Assembly: GCA_004193285.1 (NCBI GenBank)
Contig: SECP01000003.1
Span: 248,001-312,000, forward strand
Direction of reading: 5' to 3'
Origin: Myxococcales bacterium
Lineage (GTDB): Bacteria; Myxococcota_A; Polyangia; Polyangiales; Polyangiaceae
Length of the DNA stretch: 64,000 bases
A program made the position numbers and the translations under genes. The notes below the pieces were generated by a model. It did not search any database and had not been told where the DNA came from. It was given only the letters and a program-made list of their open reading frames with translations. Shown here one piece after another: positions 1 through 8,394 of this stretch. Position 1 is the stretch's first letter. Every line of letters starts with the position of its first letter.

Positions 1-2
1 CG

Positions 3-3000
3 CCGGCTGCGGCTCCGCCGGCCGCGGCTCCGCGGCCTGCCGCTGCAGAGGCGCCCACGGCAGCGCCACCGGCGCGTCCCCCGGTGCCTGGGCGTCCGCC
101 CATTCCGCGTCCCGGCGCTGCCCCGGTCGGGCCGGCTGCGGATTTGCCCGCAGTCGCCGCGCGCGGCCCTGCTGGCAGCATCGACCTACCCTCCGTTTCG
201 CCGGCACGACCGAAGCCCGCCGCTGCGCCTGCGCCTGCGCCTGCGACCATTTCGTCGCTGCCGCCAATGGCACGCCCGGAGCTCGAGCTGGATCTGCCTG
301 CCGTGGGCCGCGCCACTGGAGGCGGGGTCGAGCTGCCGTCGTTGCGCTCCACGGCGCCGAGCCCGATGCCGCCTCCTTCGTCCGCGCCGCCCCTCCAGAT
401 CGAGCTGGATCTGCCGGAGGTAGCGGGAGCCTCGGCGCCGCCCGCAGCGCCAGCTGGCTTCAGCGGCCTGCCAAGCGCCGCTCCGCAACGCGGCGGGATT
501 GATTTGCCGTCCGTCTCGCGCAGCGAGCCGCACCTGCCCGCGGTGGCAGGAGCTTCATCGAGCGCGGGGCTCCCAGCGAGGCCGCCGCTGCCGCGCCAAA
601 CGACGGGCGCGATCGGCATCGAGCTCCCATCACCGCGTGGCGTCGCGGAGCCGCCTCGCTCCCCTTCGCACCTCGGCCTTCTGGACGTGGACTTGCCGCT
701 CAGCGCGCCGGAGCTGCCCGCTTCGATCGAGCTCGAGCTGCCATCGCCCTCGAGGGGCGGCTCGTCCGCACACGGCGGCAACTTGCCTTCGCTCGGTGGC
801 AACCTGCCCGCGGTAGGCGGCAACTTGCCCGCGGTCGGTGGCAACCTGCCTTCACTGGGCGGCAACTTGCCTTCGCTCGGCGGCAACTTGCCTTCGGCGA
901 GTAGCGGCGGGCTGCCTTCGCTCGGTGCCGGTTTGCCGTCGCGCAGCTCGCCGGGCCTTCCCGCGCAACCAGCGACGCTTTCGCCCTCGACCTCCCCCAG
1001 CATTCCGCCCGCGCTCGGCGGCGCCTATCCGAGCAGCAGCGGGGCGTCGACTCCGGGCATGCGGGCGCCTGCGTTCGCCTCCAGTGAGCCGCCTGGATTC
1101 GCGGAAATAGAGCTACCTCCGAGTGAAAGCCTGCCCCCGCCGCAGCCCTTCGGCGGCGGCTTCGGCGAGGTCGATCTCCTCGGCAGCATCCCGGCGCCGC
1201 AAGGCGCGCCGCGCGGCGCCCTGGCGGAATTCGAGGCAGACCCGTTCGGAGAGGCCCCGCTCCCCGGCCCCATGTCGTCCGCAGCCGCACCCGCGGCGCC
1301 GGCTACCCGCAGCTTCGCGGCGGCGGAAGCGGCCGCGGCCGTGCAGCGGCAAACCGGCGGCGGGGGGACGGACTACGGCGAGGTGAGCCTGGACGGCGGC
1401 AGCTCCCTCGGCGGGGACGTAGCGCTGGACGCACCTGCGGGTCCGTCGGGGGCCGGCACCGCACGAGACGACGACATGGAGTTCGGCGCGGTGCCGCAAG
1501 AGGCGGCGCCCGGAGCCGCGGCCCCAGCTCGGGTCGGGGTGCCGACGAACGTCAAAGAGAGCTCTTCCAAGCCGAAGCGGCGCCTCGGCTTGCAGCTGTT
1601 GGTCGGCGCGTTCGTGCTCGGGCTCGGCGGAGCCGCGCTGGCGCTCGTCCCTGCAATCGGGCCCTTCGGCGCCTTCTTCGTGCTCGATCGCGTCAACGCG
1701 GGCGAGTACCACGCGCTCGTACTGTCCACCGCGAAGAGCGCGAACGCCGCCCTTGCCCAAGACACGTATCCGGCCGCGACGCGCGCGCAGCAAATCGTCG
1801 CGAGCGCGCAAGCGAGCTCGCGACGGGCGAAGGGCCTCGCGGCGCTCGCCGCGTACGTCGGCTTCACGTCGGAGCTCCGCTTCGGGGCGGACTCTGCCGT
1901 ACACGCCCGCGCCAGCGTGCTCTTGGCCGAGCTCGCCGAAGAGACGGACGTAGACATGCTGGAGCTCGCCCGCGCCGCTCAAGCCGCCGCAGACGGCCAG
2001 ATCGCCAAGTCACGCCAGCTGCTCGGGGCGGCGGAAGCGCACGGAAAGAGCGCGGAGAGCGCGCTGCTGCGCGCCGAGCTCGAGCTGCGAGCCAAGGACG
2101 CGAAGAGCGCGCTGGCGGCTTGGGAGGCAGCCAAGGCCTACGGCGAGACGCCGCGCTTCGGCTACGGGCTCGCGCGCGCCAAGTACGCCGCGGGTGACAG
2201 CGCGGGCGCCCTCAAGGACGCGGAGAACGTGCTCGCCAAGCACCCTCCGCACATCGGCGCGCGCGTGCTCGTGGCGCGGCTCTCCTCCGGCTCGCGCGAG
2301 AGCGAAGCGCGCGCGCTCACCTTGCTCGAGTCGGTGCTCAAGGACGCCCGCACCGCCAGCCCGGACGAGCTGGTCCAGGCTCACACCTTGCTCGGTAACG
2401 TGCACCTCGGGCGGTCGCGCATCTCGGCGGCAGAGGCCGCTTTCGGCGAGGCGCTCAAGATCAACCCCAAAGCGGCGCGAGCGCTGGTCGGCCTGGGTGA
2501 CTCGCTCTACCGCGCCGGCCGCTACTCGGAGGCGGAGGCGCGCTTCAAAGCCGCGACGGAAGCAGAGCCGGACGACCTCATCGCCAAGGTGGGCGTTGCC
2601 AAGAGCAAGCTGGCGCTCGAGCGTGTGCAAGAGGCGAGCGCGCTCCTGAAAAAGCTCCGGGAGACGACGCCCACCTCGCCCGTGGTCGCGTATTGGTTCG
2701 GTCGCGTTCAAGAGGCGCTCGGCGCGCGGGACGTCGCGCAAGCCGCCTACCGAGAGGTGCTCAAGGTCGCTCCGGCGGACCCCGCTTCGGCGGACGTCTA
2801 CATTGCGCTCGCCATGCTGCTCAACCAGGAGGGCCGCGCGGAGGATGCTCAAAAGACGCTGGATTCCGCGAAGCAGCTCATGCCCGCCGTCCCGGGCGTG
2901 TGGCGCGCGTTGGGCGACGTCGCTCAATCTCAAGGGCGCTACAAAGAAGCACTCGCCAACTTTCAGCGCGCAGCCGCGCTGGATCCGGAAGATCTGGGCG

Positions 3001-3992
3001 CGAAGTTCCGCATCGGCGCGGCGATGCGGCGCGACGGCCAGTTCGAAGACGCGGTGAAAGCTTTCGACGCGGTCGCCGCGATCGACAAGGACTACCCCGG
3101 TCTCGCGCTGGAGCGGGGCCTACTGTACGAAGCCTCCGGCCGTACGGAGGAGGCGCTCAAGCAGTACGAGGACGCGCTGGCCAAGGCGCCCACCGATCCC
3201 GACCTCATGCTCCGCGTCGGCTGCGGAAAGGCCGCCGCCAATCGCGCCGAGCAGGCGGAGGAGCTGCTGCGCAAAGTGCTCAGTCAACGCCCGAGCTCGG
3301 CGGAGACTCACCACTGCCTCGGTCGGGCGCTCCTCATGCAAGGCACCCGCCTGGCCGACGCGCTGCGGATGCTGGAGCGCGCGGTGGAGCTGGACCCGAA
3401 CCGCGCCGAGTATTTCCTCTACGTCGGCTGGGCTGCCAACGAAGCCGGCAACGTCCCCAAGGCCGAAAAGTCGCTGGCTGAAGCGCTACGGCTCGATCAA
3501 GGCTTGGCCGACGCGTACTGGCAGCGCGGCGTGCTCCGCCAGCGCCAGGGCGCGGTGCGTGACGCCATCACCGACCTCACCAAGGCGCTCACGCTTCGAC
3601 CCAGCCGCCATGAAGCGCACGCCTCGTTGGCCGACGCGTACTACGATCTCGGGCGAGAAGCAGAAGCCATGCGCGAATGGCAGCTCGCCATTCAGGCTCA
3701 GCCGGATAACGCCACCTGGCGCTTCCGTTACGGAAAGCTGCTCGCCGCCAACCGCCAGAACGAGGCCGCCATCGAGCAGCTCACGAAGGCGCTTGCGCTC
3801 ATCGAGAGCGTCGAGCCGCCGCCCCGCTGGCGCTGGGAAGCGCACAAGGAGCTCGCCCGCTCGCTCGGTCAAAATCCGGAAGCCGCCAAGCACTGGGAGC
3901 AGTTCCTCCGTCTCGGCCCTCGCGACTCTCCCTACCGCGCTGAGGCGAAGGCCATGCTCGAAAAAGCTGGCCGGCCTTGGACCGGTGACTGA
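3..3992 (+). CDS. TPR-repeat membrane protein with long Pro/Ala-rich N-terminus (5' end outside window)
   Basis: The frame is open to the left edge with no stop, so the true start lies upstream; the GTG at 84 is only the first in-window candidate. Numbering from that GTG, residues 1-500 are Pro/Ala/Gly/Ser-rich low complexity. They carry many short motifs of the form (I/L/V)(D/E)LP(S/A) and six heptapeptide repeats GGNLP(S/A)x. One transmembrane helix lies near residues 508-535, after a basic stretch (KPKRR). The rest, about 760 residues, is a run of tetratricopeptide repeats with typical A...LG...Y..G.Y..A...F..A....P spacing. The topology suggests a cytoplasmic disordered arm and a periplasmic TPR solenoid, which would be a scaffold for protein-protein contacts. 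Myxobacterial proteins of this plan often begin with a zinc ribbon; that part is not visible. Function unknown. A hairpin follows the stop. Confidence 0.85.
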   Translation, partial: PAAAPPAAAPRPAAAEAPTAAPPARPPVPGRPPIPRPGAAPVGPAADLPAVAARGPAGSIDLPSVSPARPKPAAAPAPAPATISSLPPMARPELELDLPAVGRATGGGVELPSLRSTAPSPMPPPSSAPPLQIELDLPEVAGASAPPAAPAGFSGLPSAAPQRGGIDLPSVSRSEPHLPAVAGASSSAGLPARPPLPRQTTGAIGIELPSPRGVAEPPRSPSHLGLLDVDLPLSAPELPASIELELPSPSRGGSSAHGGNLPSLGGNLPAVGGNLPAVGGNLPSLGGNLPSLGGNLPSASSGGLPSLGAGLPSRSSPGLPAQPATLSPSTSPSIPPALGGAYPSSSGASTPGMRAPAFASSEPPGFAEIELPPSESLPPPQPFGGGFGEVDLLGSIPAPQGAPRGALAEFEADPFGEAPLPGPMSSAAAPAAPATRSFAAAEAAAAVQRQTGGGGTDYGEVSLDGGSSLGGDVALDAPAGPSGAGTARDDDMEFGAVPQEAAPGAAAPARVGVPTNVKESSSKPKRRLGLQLLVGAFVLGLGGAALALVPAIGPFGAFFVLDRVNAGEYHALVLSTAKSANAALAQDTYPAATRAQQIVASAQASSRRAKGLAALAAYVGFTSELRFGADSAVHARASVLLAELAEETDVDMLELARAAQAAADGQIAKSRQLLGAAEAHGKSAESALLRAELELRAKDAKSALAAWEAAKAYGETPRFGYGLARAKYAAGDSAGALKDAENVLAKHPPHIGARVLVARLSSGSRESEARALTLLESVLKDARTASPDELVQAHTLLGNVHLGRSRISAAEAAFGEALKINPKAARALVGLGDSLYRAGRYSEAEARFKAATEAEPDDLIAKVGVAKSKLALERVQEASALLKKLRETTPTSPVVAYWFGRVQEALGARDVAQAAYREVLKVAPADPASADVYIALAMLLNQEGRAEDAQKTLDSAKQLMPAVPGVWRALGDVAQSQGRYKEALANFQRAAALDPEDLGAKFRIGAAMRRDGQFEDAVKAFDAVAAIDKDYPGLALERGLLYEASGRTEEALKQYEDALAKAPTDPDLMLRVGCGKAAANRAEQAEELLRKVLSQRPSSAETHHCLGRALLMQGTRLADALRMLERAVELDPNRAEYFLYVGWAANEAGNVPKAEKSLAEALRLDQGLADAYWQRGVLRQRQGAVRDAITDLTKALTLRPSRHEAHASLADAYYDLGREAEAMREWQLAIQAQPDNATWRFRYGKLLAANRQNEAAIEQLTKALALIESVEPPPRWRWEAHKELARSLGQNPEAAKHWEQFLRLGPRDSPYRAEAKAMLEKAGRPWTGD
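774..899 (+). repeat. Six 21-bp repeats encoding GGNLP(S/A)x heptapeptides
   Basis: Six consecutive in-frame 7-residue units (GGNLPSL, GGNLPAV, GGNLPAV, GGNLPSL, GGNLPSL, GGNLPSA) lie in the disordered arm of the TPR protein. Degenerate copies (GGLPSL, GAGLPS) follow. The DNA units differ at third positions, so the array is not a very recent expansion. Confidence 0.85.
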
Positions 3993-4018
3993 GCGCGCGC
4001 GCCGCGAGTCACCCAGAA

Positions 4019-4048
4019 GGGTAGGGCTGCCAGCTCCGCAGCCCACCC
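4019..4048 (+). terminator. Hairpin downstream of the TPR gene
   Basis: GGGCTGC (4024-4030) pairs perfectly with GCAGCCC (4038-4044) around a 7-nt loop, and outer GGG/CCC can extend the stem. It lies about 30 nt after the stop. There is no T-run after it, so termination is only likely. Confidence 0.45.
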
Positions 4049-4129
4049 GGCAAAAGCTCACGTAGCGGCCCTCGGTCCAGTTCATCGCCAGTCGCTTCAA
4101 TCAACGACGGGGCTACCCGACGAGCCGAC

Positions 4130-4166
4130 AAAATGAAAACGCCGCGCAGCTGGGTGCCGCGCGGCG
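4130..4166 (-). terminator. Intrinsic terminator of the OmpA/AgmX-lipoprotein operon
   Basis: CGCCGCGC (4140-4147) and GCGCGGCG (4159-4166) form a perfect 8-bp stem with an 11-nt loop. Read on the minus strand the stem is followed by TTTTCATTTTG. It lies 24 nt beyond the stop of the lipoprotein gene. Confidence 0.8.
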
Positions 4167-4189
4167 CTTTCGATTCGTGACGGTAGCCG

Positions 4190-4561
4190 TTAGCTCTTGG
4201 CGGGCTCGCCCACCGTGAACTCGTACGAGTACGTCGCGTCGCCCATGTGGCCGTCGTCCGGCGGCTGGAGCGTGAGCCCCGTGAGCGCGTTCGACACGCA
4301 GGCGCCCAGGTCGGCCGGGCCCTCCGTCTTGATATCCTTGAACACGCCCGTCTTGTGCTCGACGGTGAACTTGACGGTCACGGTACCCGCGGCGGTCTTG
4401 TTCGTCTTCAGGATGTTGTCGTAGCAGGCCTTCACGTCGGCGTTCTTGGTCTCCATCACCTTCGCGACGTCGTCGCGGTAGTGATCGGCGTCACGAACGG
4501 CGACGCTGCAACCGGTGATGGCAGCGAGCACAAACCCAATGAGTGCGAATGACTTGGTCAT
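4190..4561 (-). CDS. Small lipoprotein with AgmX/PglI-like C-terminal domain
   Basis: The 123-residue product starts MTKSFALIGFVLAAITGC, a type II signal peptide with lipobox (A-I-T-G-C), so the mature protein is probably lipid-anchored. The rest has VKACYDNIL...GTVTVKFTV...LGACVSNAL...QPP, the pattern of the AgmX/PglI C-terminal domain family of myxobacteria: two conserved cysteines around a beta-sheet. The ATG at 4561 is chosen because AGAGGAG lies about 8 nt upstream; a longer start at 4585 would translate that ribosome binding site. The start is 20 nt downstream of the OmpA-like gene's stop, so the two are co-transcribed. A role at the envelope is inferred; exact function unknown. Confidence 0.8.
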   Translation of the reverse strand: MTKSFALIGFVLAAITGCSVAVRDADHYRDDVAKVMETKNADVKACYDNILKTNKTAAGTVTVKFTVEHKTGVFKDIKTEGPADLGACVSNALTGLTLQPPDDGHMGDATYSYEFTVGEPAKS

Positions 4562-4581
4562 CTTGAGCTCCTCTGTGCCTT

Positions 4582-5514
4582 TCACGGTTTCGCAGAAGGC
4601 TTGGCCTTCTTCTCTTCGGCAGCCTTCTTGTCGGCAGCCGCTTTTTCCTCAGCCGCCTTCTTGTCGGCGGCAGCCTTGTCGGCAGCGGCCTTCTTGTCGG
4701 CAGCAGCCTTGTCGGCAGCGGCCTTCTTGTCGGCAGCAGCCTTGTCGGCAGCGGCCTTCTTGTCGGCGGCAGCCTTCTCCGCAGCCGCCTTCTTGTCGGC
4801 AGCAGCCTTCTCCGCAGCCGCCTTCTTGGCCGCGGCCGGGTCAGCCGCCGGTGCGGGCTCCGGCTCTTTTTCCTTCAAGGTCGTCTTCGTCTCGCCGATG
4901 ACCTTTTCCTTGCCGGTCTTCGGGTCGATCTCGACCTTCTTCTTCGTCACGTCCTGCTCGACGATGTTGAACTCGACGCGGCGGTTCTTCTCGCGGCCCT
5001 CTTCCGTCGCGTTGTCCGCGATGGGCTTGGTGATGCCGAAGCCCTTGGCGGTCAGTCGCTTCGCGTCGATCCCGTGATCCACGCAGTACTTCATGACCGA
5101 CTTGGCGCGCTCGTCCGAGAGCGTGAGGTTGCGCTTCGCGTCGCCTTCGGCGCTGGCGTGGCCCTCGATCGCGATCTTCTTGATGTGCTCGTTGTCCTTG
5201 ATGACCTTGACGATGTCATCCAGGAGCGAGAACGACTGCGGCAAGATGACCGACTTGTTGTTCTCGAACTGAATCTTCTCTTTGAATTCGATCTTGTTGT
5301 CACGCACCTCGACGCGCGCCGGCGGGGGCGGCGGCTCCTCCACCTTCGGCGGCGGGGGCGGCGGAGGCGGCAGCGCGGGCGGCGTGCCGACGACAGCGAA
5401 TGCGCTGGTTCCCTGGAACGCGAGCGGGCCTCCCCCGCACGCGGAAAGGGCGAGCGCGCTCGTAAGCAAGGCAGTTAGTGTAATGAACTTCGGACCCGTG
5501 CGAAAATCCTGCAT
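4582..5514 (-). CDS. OmpA-family lipoprotein with Lys/Ala-rich C-terminal tail
   Basis: The 310-residue protein has a signal peptide ending in a lipobox (ALSAC), a Pro-rich linker (PPALPPPPPPPPK), then an OmpA-like peptidoglycan-binding domain at about residues 75-190. That domain shows IEGHASAEGD, LSDERAKSVMKY and GREKNRRVEF, which match the TDxxGxxxxNxxLSxxRAxxV and NRRVE motifs; the usual D of the first motif is A here. The C-terminal 80 residues are six and a half copies of an 11-residue KKAAADKAAAD unit, a TolA-like helix. The ATG at 5514 has GGGGAG 6 nt upstream; the longer reading from 5562 lacks this. The role is probably tethering the outer membrane to peptidoglycan. The protein sits first in an operon with the AgmX-like lipoprotein. 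Confidence 0.88.
   Translation of the reverse strand: MQDFRTGPKFITLTALLTSALALSACGGGPLAFQGTSAFAVVGTPPALPPPPPPPPKVEEPPPPPARVEVRDNKIEFKEKIQFENNKSVILPQSFSLLDDIVKVIKDNEHIKKIAIEGHASAEGDAKRNLTLSDERAKSVMKYCVDHGIDAKRLTAKGFGITKPIADNATEEGREKNRRVEFNIVEQDVTKKKVEIDPKTGKEKVIGETKTTLKEKEPEPAPAADPAAAKKAAAEKAAADKKAAAEKAAADKKAAADKAAADKKAAADKAAADKKAAADKAAADKKAAEEKAAADKKAAEEKKAKPSAKP
4609..4827 (-). repeat. 33-bp tandem repeats encoding KKAAADKAAAD
   Basis: There are six full units plus one partial unit (7 residues), with D/E swaps between units. The period is 11 residues (a hendecad), which suits a long straight helix or a right-handed coiled coil. The repeats are coding, not CRISPR: there are no spacers. Confidence 0.9.
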
Positions 5515-5887
5515 CGGTCTCTCCCCTGGTGACAGAGCACCAGCGTGTGGGGTGATCCCCATAGGCGGACACTTGTGTCATCCCTCGTCGCCTCGCGTCA
5601 AGAGCCGCTGGGCCGCACTCCGTCTCCGGCACCACCGACTCCCTGGCCGACGCGTGGTCGGAAGTCGTACGAAACTCTGGCGGGCCGCGCAGACGAAACC
5701 GACCCCCCGCTTATTCAAGTGAAGCCGGCCGGATCGAGCCCGAACGTTCGCCCCTCGGCGCCGACGGCCCGGGCCCCCGCACCCGCGTCGCTCGGCGCGA
5801 TGATCATAATCGTCTAGACACAAAAGGCTACCCGCCTCCGACCGCCGGCCTGGCGCCCGCGTTTTCGCCGCGGTATTGAAGCTAGTC
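5515..5887. other. 373-nt intergenic region between divergent genes
   Basis: No convincing gene is present; short open frames here have shadow-like Arg/Pro-rich composition. It must hold the promoters of the OmpA-like gene (minus) and the amidotransferase (plus). Three inverted repeats crowd the OmpA side (5526-5579). A TTGACG hexamer occurs on the minus strand (5601-5596) without a good -10 partner. The sequence CATAAT near 5803 is a possible plus-strand -10 without a clear -35. Confidence 0.5.
5526..5579 (-). promoter_or_regulatory. Three consecutive inverted repeats in the leader of the OmpA-like gene
   Basis: CTGGTG-N6-CACCAG (5526-5543), TGGGG-N4-CCCCA (5548-5561) and the 12-bp palindrome GACACTTGTGTC (5568-5579) lie one after another, 12 to 65 nt upstream of the start codon. 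All are perfect. They could be mRNA hairpins in the 5' leader or protein-binding sites. Confidence 0.4.
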
Positions 5888-6580
5888 ATGCAAACGCTGC
5901 TCGCTGTTCGGCACGTCCACTTCGAGCACCTGGGCGCGCTCGAGCCCGTGTTCGCCGCTGCTGGCTATACGGTGCGTTACTTGGAGGCGCCGACCACGCG
6001 CTTTTCGGAGCAGGAGCCGGCGGACCTGCTGGTGCTGCTCGGCGGACCACTCTCGGTCAACGACGAACAGGACTACCCGTTCCTGAAAGAGGAGCTCGCG
6101 TTCGTGCGTGCCCACCTCCGCGCCGAGCGACCCGTGCTCGGCTTGTGCCTGGGCGCTCAGCTCATGGCTCGCTCGCTCGGCAGCCGCGTTCGACCCATGG
6201 GGCACCGGGAGATTGGCTGGGGCCCGCTCACGCCGACGGACGCGGGGAAGCGCCACGCGCTTCGCCACCTGCTGTCTCCCGACCTTCCGGTGCTGCACTT
6301 TCACGGGGAGACCTACGAGCTACCCGCGGAGGCGGAGCTCTTGGCCAGCACGCCGCTCTGCCAAAATCAGGCATTTTGCATCGGAAAGCGCGCGCTCGGG
6401 CTGCAGTTTCATCCGGAGGTCACGGCCGAGCAGCTCGAGAGCTGGTGGGTCGGTCACACCGCCGAGCTCGCGGCCGCCGGGCTCTCCATTCCGGCCCTGC
6501 GCGCCGAGAGCTACGAGCGTGCGCCGCTGCTCCAGGCACCTCTGCGCGCCTTCGTCGCCGAATGGTCGAACGGCTTCTAG
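5888..6580 (+). CDS. Class I glutamine amidotransferase (GuaA-type GATase domain)
   Basis: A 230-residue single-domain protein. The nucleophile elbow GLCLGAQ provides the catalytic Cys (about residue 84), and FHPEV near residue 178 supplies His and Glu of the triad. The oxyanion LGGPLSV is also present. Stand-alone members of this family hydrolyse glutamine or gamma-glutamyl compounds, and the acceptor partner is often unknown; no synthetase domain is present here. The ATG at 5888 is preferred; a TTG at 5876 is in frame and would add four residues. The stop overlaps the convergent nuclease gene's stop (cta/tag at 6577-6580). Confidence 0.85.
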   Translation: MQTLLAVRHVHFEHLGALEPVFAAAGYTVRYLEAPTTRFSEQEPADLLVLLGGPLSVNDEQDYPFLKEELAFVRAHLRAERPVLGLCLGAQLMARSLGSRVRPMGHREIGWGPLTPTDAGKRHALRHLLSPDLPVLHFHGETYELPAEAELLASTPLCQNQAFCIGKRALGLQFHPEVTAEQLESWWVGHTAELAAAGLSIPALRAESYERAPLLQAPLRAFVAEWSNGF

Positions 6581-7443
6581 CGGCTGGGGCGCAGGGCTCG
6601 CTCGAGCACCGCCGCCAGCCGTGCGCCGGCGCGCTGCAGCTGTAGCTTCACGACCGGCCAGCGTGTCTTCTCGTAAGCGGCGTCCACGTGATCGGAGCTG
6701 GCGAGGTATGCGTAACGCTTGGACAGCGCGAGGCATTCGTTGGCCAGCGCCTCGGGGGAGAGCGCGCGCTGATGCTCGCGCACCTTGGCGGGCGTGAGCT
6801 CGGTCTGCAGCTCGTCGGCGAGGGCACGGTAGCTCGGCTGATCGGTGGCGACGGCGTCGCTGGTCTCGGCGGAGGGGGGAGGGCGGCGCTCGATGAGGCC
6901 GAAATCCCAAATCCAATGCGCGCTCCGCGCATCCGGCGCGTCGAAGAAGCGGAGCATCGTGCGCGTGCCACCCCGCGCGTCGGGGTGGGCGACGTGCAGC
7001 GGCTGGTGCAGATCACCCATGAGGTGCGCGACCCAATACACACTGCGCCTTCTGTCGCTGAGGGTGAGGGGAGGGTCCGCGCTGCCGAGCAGCGCGAGGT
7101 GCTGCTCGAGCACGGTCACGATACAGCCGCGGTCGCAGTCGCGGGCCCGAACGTAGCTCGCCGCGCGCGCGTCCACATTGACGTAGTGAAATGGCTTCAT
7201 CGGATCGTACTCGGGGTAGCGTCGCGCGTACGTGTCGGGCCAGGTCGCGGCCTCCGCGAGCGTCTCGTAGCCGGGGTCAGTCAGCACCTCCGCCAGCGCG
7301 GTTCGCGCCTCCGCGCCGAGCAAGCGGTACGCAAGCTCGCCGACCGCGCGGTGGCCGTCGTCACCCCACGCGCGCGCTTTCGGCGCAACGAGCGTGAGCG
7401 CCGCGCCGAAGAGGGGGATGACCCACGAGCGCCGCCTTGTCAT
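6577..7443 (-). CDS. S1/P1-type secreted nuclease
   Basis: The 288-residue precursor has a Sec signal ending KARA and a mature N-terminal Trp (WGDDGHRAVGELA). In the S1/P1 family the free N-terminal Trp and the following His bind zinc. Other zinc-ligand segments are seen in order: ATWPD, FHYVN, HLMGDLHQPLHV and HWIWDFG. The protein should therefore be a tri-zinc phosphodiesterase cutting single-stranded nucleic acid outside the cytoplasm. Starts at 7443, 7452 and 7461 are all possible; 7443 gives the most compact signal peptide. It is divergent from the exonuclease gene with only about 40 bp between starts. Confidence 0.87.
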   Translation of the reverse strand: MTRRRSWVIPLFGAALTLVAPKARAWGDDGHRAVGELAYRLLGAEARTALAEVLTDPGYETLAEAATWPDTYARRYPEYDPMKPFHYVNVDARAASYVRARDCDRGCIVTVLEQHLALLGSADPPLTLSDRRRSVYWVAHLMGDLHQPLHVAHPDARGGTRTMLRFFDAPDARSAHWIWDFGLIERRPPPSAETSDAVATDQPSYRALADELQTELTPAKVREHQRALSPEALANECLALSKRYAYLASSDHVDAAYEKTRWPVVKLQLQRAGARLAAVLERALRPSR

Positions 7444-7483
7444 CTCACGCATCCGCACCATCCTTCGATCATAGAGCAGCCTG

Positions 7484-8362
7484 ATGAATCCTGCGCCCGC
7501 CCTGCTGTTGGATACTTTTTCGCTGTTCTTTCGAGCTTTCTTCGCCCTCCCGCCGATGAGCACCTCGCGCGGGGAGGCCACGAGCGCGCTGTATGGTCTG
7601 AGCACGCTGGTACTCAAGCTGCTCCGGGAACATCCAGGGGCCGAGCTGTGCTTCGCGCTGGACACGGGGCGGCCCACCTTTCGCCACCGCGAGTTCTTGC
7701 CGTACAAAGCCGCGCGCGCGCCCGCTCCCACGCCGCTCGTCGAGCAGCTGCGCCGCTTGGACGAGCTGCTGGACCGAACTGGCGGCATCGTGCTCGGCTC
7801 CCCCGGCTTCGAGGCGGATGACGTGCTGGCCACGGTCGCGGCGAATCTGCGCGCGCAAGGCCGGCCCGCGCGCGTCGTGAGCGGTGATCGCGATTTGCTC
7901 CAGCTCGCGTTCGGCTCGGTCAAAGTGGAGTTCGTGGGGCGCCGCGGCAAGGACGCGGTGACCTACGACGAAGCCGCGGTCGTGGCGCGCTTCGGGGTGC
8001 CGCCGTGGCGTCTGCCGTCGTTCGTGGCGCTCGTCGGGGACACGTCGGACAACTTGCCCAGCGTGCCCGGCATCGGCCCCGCCACCGCGAAAAAGCTGCT
8101 GGAAGGGCGAGAAAACGTGGGGGAGCTGCTCGCAGACAGCGCCGGGGTGCCCCCGCGCGTCGCGGAGCTCTTGCGCAGCTACGCCGAGCAAATCGCGCAG
8201 ACGGAGCAGCTCGCTCGCCTGCGCGTGGACGCGCCGCTGCCTCAGCCGCCGCATCTCGCCACACCGACCGCGGACCACCTGCTCGCGCTGCGGCAATGGT
8301 TCGAGGTGATGGAATTCAAGAGCTTACTGCCTCGCATCGACAAGCTCATCGCCGCGCGCTGA
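7484..8362 (+). CDS. Stand-alone 5'-3' exonuclease (DNA polymerase I N-terminal-like)
   Basis: A 292-residue protein with the PIN-like and H3TH fold of the PolA 5' nuclease. LLLDTFSLFFRAFFA carries the first metal Asp and the Arg; FEADDVLAT and SGDRDLLQL carry the acidic cluster; GDTSDNLPSVPGIGPATA is the H3TH helix-hairpin-helix with metal Asp residues. The length fits stand-alone Xni/YpcP-type enzymes; no polymerase domain follows. Predicted role: flap or RNA-primer removal, or a backup to PolA. ATG at 7484; only a weak ribosome binding site (AGAG). Confidence 0.88.
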   Translation: MNPAPALLLDTFSLFFRAFFALPPMSTSRGEATSALYGLSTLVLKLLREHPGAELCFALDTGRPTFRHREFLPYKAARAPAPTPLVEQLRRLDELLDRTGGIVLGSPGFEADDVLATVAANLRAQGRPARVVSGDRDLLQLAFGSVKVEFVGRRGKDAVTYDEAAVVARFGVPPWRLPSFVALVGDTSDNLPSVPGIGPATAKKLLEGRENVGELLADSAGVPPRVAELLRSYAEQIAQTEQLARLRVDAPLPQPPHLATPTADHLLALRQWFEVMEFKSLLPRIDKLIAAR

Positions 8363-8394
8363 GCTTGGCACCTTCGTTGCTTTGACCTCCCAGC

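Noticed and set aside
4609..4827. Short regularly spaced repeats as a possible CRISPR array
   Set aside because: Units are contiguous with no spacers and encode an in-frame KKAAADKAAAD tail.
5545..5817. Possible 90-residue gene in the large intergenic region
   Set aside because: Pro/Arg/Ser-rich, no ribosome binding site, no motif; composition of non-coding GC-rich DNA.
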